From positions 1 through 8,274 of the forward strand of contig JAUYPN010000048.1 of the NCBI GenBank assembly GCA_030695725.1: a stretch of 8,274 nucleotides of DNA. Direction: 5' to 3'. The translations under genes and the position numbers were made by a program. Under the pieces are notes generated by a model. It ran no database searches. It saw only the letters and a program-made list of their open reading frames with translations, and was not told where the DNA came from. Below, piece by piece: positions 6,198-8,274 of the stretch (positions within the stretch are counted from its first letter, which is position 1; every line of letters starts with the position of its first letter). The stretch comes from Candidatus Omnitrophota bacterium (GTDB taxonomy: Bacteria > Omnitrophota > Gorgyraeia > 2-01-FULL-45-10).

Positions 6198-6554
6198 TCA
6201 GTAATTAGCCGCGAGCGTTGTCAAGACAACGCTCGTCTGGCTGCCTTTAACCGACCAGGCGACGTTCACATCCACCCGCATGGGATCCTGGCCTTCAGCC
6301 ACATTCACAGTGGTGGAGAAACGCGGGAAATTGGCATCGGCCGTCGGACCGCTGTCCGCTAAACCGGCAAAGGGTGTATTCTTTACCTCTTCCATCTTTG
6401 CCTGGGCGATATTTAAAGCCAGATCAATATTTTCAACATCGGAGCTTACAAATATACCCGTGCTGAACGCCCACAGTATGGCCACCACCCCCGCGCTAAA
6501 AACAATAGCGGCAAGAAGAATTTCCAGGAGCGTAAATCCTTTTTTGGGCATCAT
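6198..6554 (-). CDS. GspI/PilV-like minor pseudopilin
   Basis: The 118-residue product begins MMPKKG, then FTLLEILLAAIVFSAGVVAI. Prepilin peptidase would cut after G6, leaving Phe +1 and Glu +5, both classical. After the membrane helix comes NIDLALNIAQAKMEEVKNTPF, the conserved segment of the I/PilV family in which a helix with a KMEE-type motif follows the membrane part. A short beta domain ends ...VKGSQTSVVLTTLAANY. Length (118) is normal for GspI. Two ATG codons in a row start the gene; upstream there is only a weak TGAG. A 63-base spacer separates it from the major pseudopilin, the largest gap in this half of the cluster, and part of that spacer looks like a relic pilin tail. In I-J-K order with the next two genes, it likely starts assembly of the fibre tip. 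The stop is TGA. Confidence 0.83.
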   Translation of the reverse strand: MMPKKGFTLLEILLAAIVFSAGVVAILWAFSTGIFVSSDVENIDLALNIAQAKMEEVKNTPFAGLADSGPTADANFPRFSTTVNVAEGQDPMRVDVNVAWSVKGSQTSVVLTTLAANY

Positions 6555-6572
6555 ATATGCTCAGTACCAGAA

Positions 6573-6617
6573 TTACGGCTTAGCATCAACAGGCGAACCA
6601 TCCGTCACGTACAAATG
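6573..6617 (-). pseudogene. Possible relic C-terminal tail of a second GspG-like pseudopilin
   Basis: The 15 codons directly after the major pseudopilin's TAA, in the same frame, read HLYVTDGSPVDAKP and then TAA. The last 15 codons of the pseudopilin itself read CVYVTNGSGSKASL and TAA. The two align without gaps, sharing YVT-N/D-GS, a later Ala and the stop position, while the matching residues mostly use different third bases. This pattern suggests an old, diverged coding tail left by recombination or deletion between tandem pseudopilin genes, though a short chance match remains possible. Confidence 0.35.
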
Positions 6618-7058
6618 TTATAAGGATGCCTTGGATCCGCTGCCGTTTGTTACGTATACGCAATTTCCGGCTACCACGCTGATTCCGGTAACGGCATCAG
6701 GTACCCCGGCAGAGCCGTCGGCGGTCGGTCCTACAGAATATATGGCATAATAGTACGTGCCTGGATTATAAACATAATCTGTGGCGCCGCCGGCGACAAA
6801 CGGATCTTTTGGCAGAATTTTAATTATGTTCGGAATCGCAGTGGTAAGATTAGAGAGAGCTGCCGGCAAGGTGTTGTTATTATGCATGATATAGCTCTCC
6901 ACCGCCGTCTGTAACGTCCTCAGTTCACCCTTTGCCTTAGCAATATTACCTTCGTCATGCATACCTTTGAACTTCGGAAGCGCTATTCCTACGAGGATAG
7001 CTATTACCGCTATGACTATCAACAGCTCCAAAAGCGTAAAACCTTTTCTCGAAAACAT
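6618..7058 (-). CDS. GspG/PilA-like major pseudopilin
   Basis: This is the likely main subunit of the periplasmic pseudopilus or pilus. The 146-residue product begins MFSRKG, then FTLLELLIVIAVIAILVGIA, an excellent type III prepilin signal cut after G6 with Phe +1 and Glu +5. The following helix (KAKGELRTLQTAVESYIMHN) and the pattern LPKDPFVAGGATDYVYNPGTYYYAIYSVGP match the G family: proline-rich turn, aromatic strand and the IYSVGP motif near the C-terminus. Size fits GspG. I chose ATG at 7058-7056 because AAAGGGGG lies 7 bases upstream; a TTG 6 codons earlier would place that ribosome site inside the gene. It lies after the GspF-like and small membrane genes and is followed by the minor pseudopilins. 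The stop is TAA. A type IV major pilin remains possible, since G and PilA sequences overlap. Confidence 0.88.
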   Translation of the reverse strand: MFSRKGFTLLELLIVIAVIAILVGIALPKFKGMHDEGNIAKAKGELRTLQTAVESYIMHNNNTLPAALSNLTTAIPNIIKILPKDPFVAGGATDYVYNPGTYYYAIYSVGPTADGSAGVPDAVTGISVVAGNCVYVTNGSGSKASL

Positions 7059-7065
7059 CTTATTA

Positions 7066-7073
7066 CCCCCTTT
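7066..7073 (-). promoter_or_regulatory. Ribosome binding site of the major pseudopilin
   Basis: The minus strand reads AAAGGGGG, then 7 bases, then ATG at 7058. This fixes the start of the GspG-like gene and argues against the upstream TTG at 7076. Confidence 0.8.
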
Positions 7074-7097
7074 CAATTTTGTGAAAAGATCTCTCCA

Positions 7098-7307
7098 CTA
7101 CTTTTTAGTTGCCAGAATATAGACCACTATGCCCAGCGCGATCAACAACAGGCCGCCTATCCTATTTGAGGAACGCATCATGTCTTCTACAAGCAGTAAG
7201 TTCCTGTTCAGCCAATCGGATATCCTCTTCTCGATATCCGGCCTAAAGAATAGGATGAGACCGAATACGGACAACATGGCCGCGGATCCGACCAAAGCTA
7301 TTTGCAT
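7098..7307 (-). CDS. Small two-helix membrane protein of unknown function
   Basis: I do not recognise a named family. The 69-residue product has two hydrophobic helices, at about 4-21 (ALVGSAAMLSVFGLILFF) and about 50-66 (IGGLLLIALGIVVYIL), joined by a basic/acidic middle section RPDIEKRISDWLNRNLLLVEDMMRSSNR. The ending ATKK is short. The layout suggests a helical hairpin with the 28-residue linker on one side. The gene looks real: a perfect AAGGAGG lies 6 bases before the ATG (7307-7305), and it sits only 25 bases after the GspF-like gene and 39 bases before the pseudopilin start. The stop is TAG; reading on past it in the same frame would enter the pseudopilin, so this TAG must act as a real stop. 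A role with the platform protein or pseudopilin is inferred only from position. Confidence 0.75.
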   Translation of the reverse strand: MQIALVGSAAMLSVFGLILFFRPDIEKRISDWLNRNLLLVEDMMRSSNRIGGLLLIALGIVVYILATKK

Positions 7308-7313
7308 ATTCCA

Positions 7314-7320
7314 CCTCCTT
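7314..7320 (-). promoter_or_regulatory. Strong ribosome binding site of the small membrane protein
   Basis: The minus strand reads AAGGAGG, then TGGAAT, then ATG at 7307. It is the closest match to the full consensus in the window, which argues that the 69-residue ORF is translated, and well. Confidence 0.82.
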
Positions 7321-7332
7321 TTTCGAATTATT

Positions 7333-8274
7333 CTAATGCCTTAAGGTCTTCACCATATCGAATATGGGCAAGAGCATCGACGCCATAATAACTCCTATCA
7401 TAACACCCATTATCATCAAAAAGAGCGGCTCTATGATAGTGGTAAGCTTCTTTATCGCGTAGCCCACGGTCATGTCATAAAAGTCGGCTATCTTTTCCAG
7501 CATCTCGTCAAGCCCGCCCGACTCCTCGCCTACGGAGATCATCTGTATGACGTCCGGGGGAAATTCACCGCTTACTTTAAGCGGCTCGGCGAGCCTCTCA
7601 CCTTTCTCAACGTATTTGCGGACGTTCGTTATGATATTCTCAAGGATCTTATTGCCGGCCACCTCCTTGGTTATGTCCAGAGCTGTCAATATCGGGACGC
7701 CTGAGCTTAAAAGAGTGGATAGCGTCCTCGCGAATCTGGCTATTGATACCTTCCTGTATAACAGGCCTGCTATGGGAAGATTCAGTTTCAGGCCGTCGAT
7801 GAAAAGGGCGCCTCGCTCTGTACGCGAATACAGTTTCGCCAGGGCATATAACGCTATCAATAGAATAAATAACCAATACCAGTAACTCCTTATCATGAGA
7901 CCGGCTTTATACACTATAAGCGTGGGTATCGGCAGCGTGATCCCGGCTTTTACGTATATCTGGGCGAACTGCGGTATGATAAAAGTGACTATAAAGAGCA
8001 TTACGGCCGTGCCGAAGAAAAAGAGTATCACGGGATAAAAGAGGGCGCCCTTCACCTTCTCCTTTATATCTTCCTGATTTTCAAAGAACTTGGCGTACCT
8101 CATCAGAACGGCGTCGAGGGAGCCGCTCGCCTCGCCGGCTTTTATCATACTTACAAAAAGTTTCGGGAATACTTTACTGTGGACGGCAAGCGCTTCGGAT
8201 AATGTCGCCCCGCCCTCGATCTGCCGCGTCACGGCGCCTATGGTCTCCCTCAGCGTCTTATTCTCCGCCTGTTT
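7333..8274 (-). CDS. GspF/PilC-type inner-membrane platform protein, 5' end cut by the window edge
   Basis: GspF/PilC is the multi-pass inner-membrane platform protein beneath the pseudopilus. It couples the cytoplasmic ATPase to subunit insertion. The frame is open through the right edge: before GTG 8232 it reads KQAENKTLRETIGAV, a continuation typical of the family, so 8232 is not the start. 313 residues are visible; with a family size near 400, about 90 N-terminal residues lie outside. Visible: the first-domain SLSEALA-like ATLSEALAVHSKVFP, MIKAGEASGSLD, the membrane stretch FYPVILFFFGTAVMLFIV, a second membrane helix near WYWLFILLIALYAL, then the second domain RFARTLSTLLSSGVPILTAL, SVGEESGGLDEMLEKIADFYD and the closing membrane segment EPLFLMIMGVMIGVIMASML. 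The stop is TAG at 7335-7333. It is followed 25 bases later by the small membrane protein. Confidence 0.95.
   Translation of the reverse strand, partial: KQAENKTLRETIGAVTRQIEGGATLSEALAVHSKVFPKLFVSMIKAGEASGSLDAVLMRYAKFFENQEDIKEKVKGALFYPVILFFFGTAVMLFIVTFIIPQFAQIYVKAGITLPIPTLIVYKAGLMIRSYWYWLFILLIALYALAKLYSRTERGALFIDGLKLNLPIAGLLYRKVSIARFARTLSTLLSSGVPILTALDITKEVAGNKILENIITNVRKYVEKGERLAEPLKVSGEFPPDVIQMISVGEESGGLDEMLEKIADFYDMTVGYAIKKLTTIIEPLFLMIMGVMIGVIMASMLLPIFDMVKTLRH

Noticed and set aside
6555..6617. Promoter in the spacer before the GspI-like gene (TTGATG, 17 bases, TACTGA)
   Set aside because: The -10 match is poor and the spacing was found by looking for it; the relic-tail reading explains the region better.
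7056..7076. TTG at 7076 as start of the major pseudopilin
   Set aside because: It would put the strong AAAGGGGG ribosome site inside the gene and lengthen the prepilin leader; ATG at 7058 has ideal spacing.
1..8232. Many open frames on the plus strand (for example 1553-2182, 2137-2910, 4444-4938)
   Set aside because: They are shadows opposite well-recognised minus-strand genes and have low-complexity or Arg/Ser-rich translations with no family features.

Overview
The window is a single, tightly packed gene cluster. Every gene I can support lies on the minus strand, so it is read from the right edge (8274) to the left edge (1). No stretch longer than about 65 bases lacks a gene, and I found no tRNA, rRNA, CRISPR array, insertion sequence or phage gene. 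Diderm-type secretion/pilus proteins, moderate GC content, the style of the prepilin set and the DnaX/RecR sequences suggest an uncultured diderm bacterium. My best guess is Omnitrophota (former OP3) or a relative in the PVC/Omnitrophota region. That is recognition by eye, not a search result.

In reading order, the first block (8274 to 4823) is the inner-membrane and pseudopilus part of a type II secretion / type IV pilus-like machine. It holds the 3' part of a GspF/PilC platform protein, a 69-residue two-helix membrane protein of unknown role, a GspG/PilA-like major pseudopilin, and then three minor pseudopilins in I-J-K order. The last of these (K/PilX-like) carries a discoidin (F5/8 type C)-like domain, which suggests a fibre tip that binds carbohydrate.

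The second block (4766 to 2200) encodes the alignment complex: a PilM-PilN fusion, a PilO-like protein and a GspC/PilP-like protein with an HR-type domain. A good -10 box (TATAAT) sits just before the PilM-PilN start and may drive this second half with almost no 5' leader. The secretin, assembly ATPase and prepilin peptidase are not in the window.

The third block (2179 to 1) is housekeeping: dnaX (clamp-loader tau/gamma) and recR (recombination mediator, cut by the left edge). dnaX is split by an in-frame amber codon at 1292-1294, inside domain III. The reading frame is otherwise intact on both sides, and it runs into recR with a 4-base ATGA overlap and no ybaB gene between them.

I do not see a clearly new biological system. 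The points most worth a second look are the dnaX amber codon, the discoidin-like minor pseudopilin, the PilM-PilN fusion, the orphan small membrane protein, and what looks like a relic C-terminal tail of a second pseudopilin just after the major pseudopilin's stop codon.
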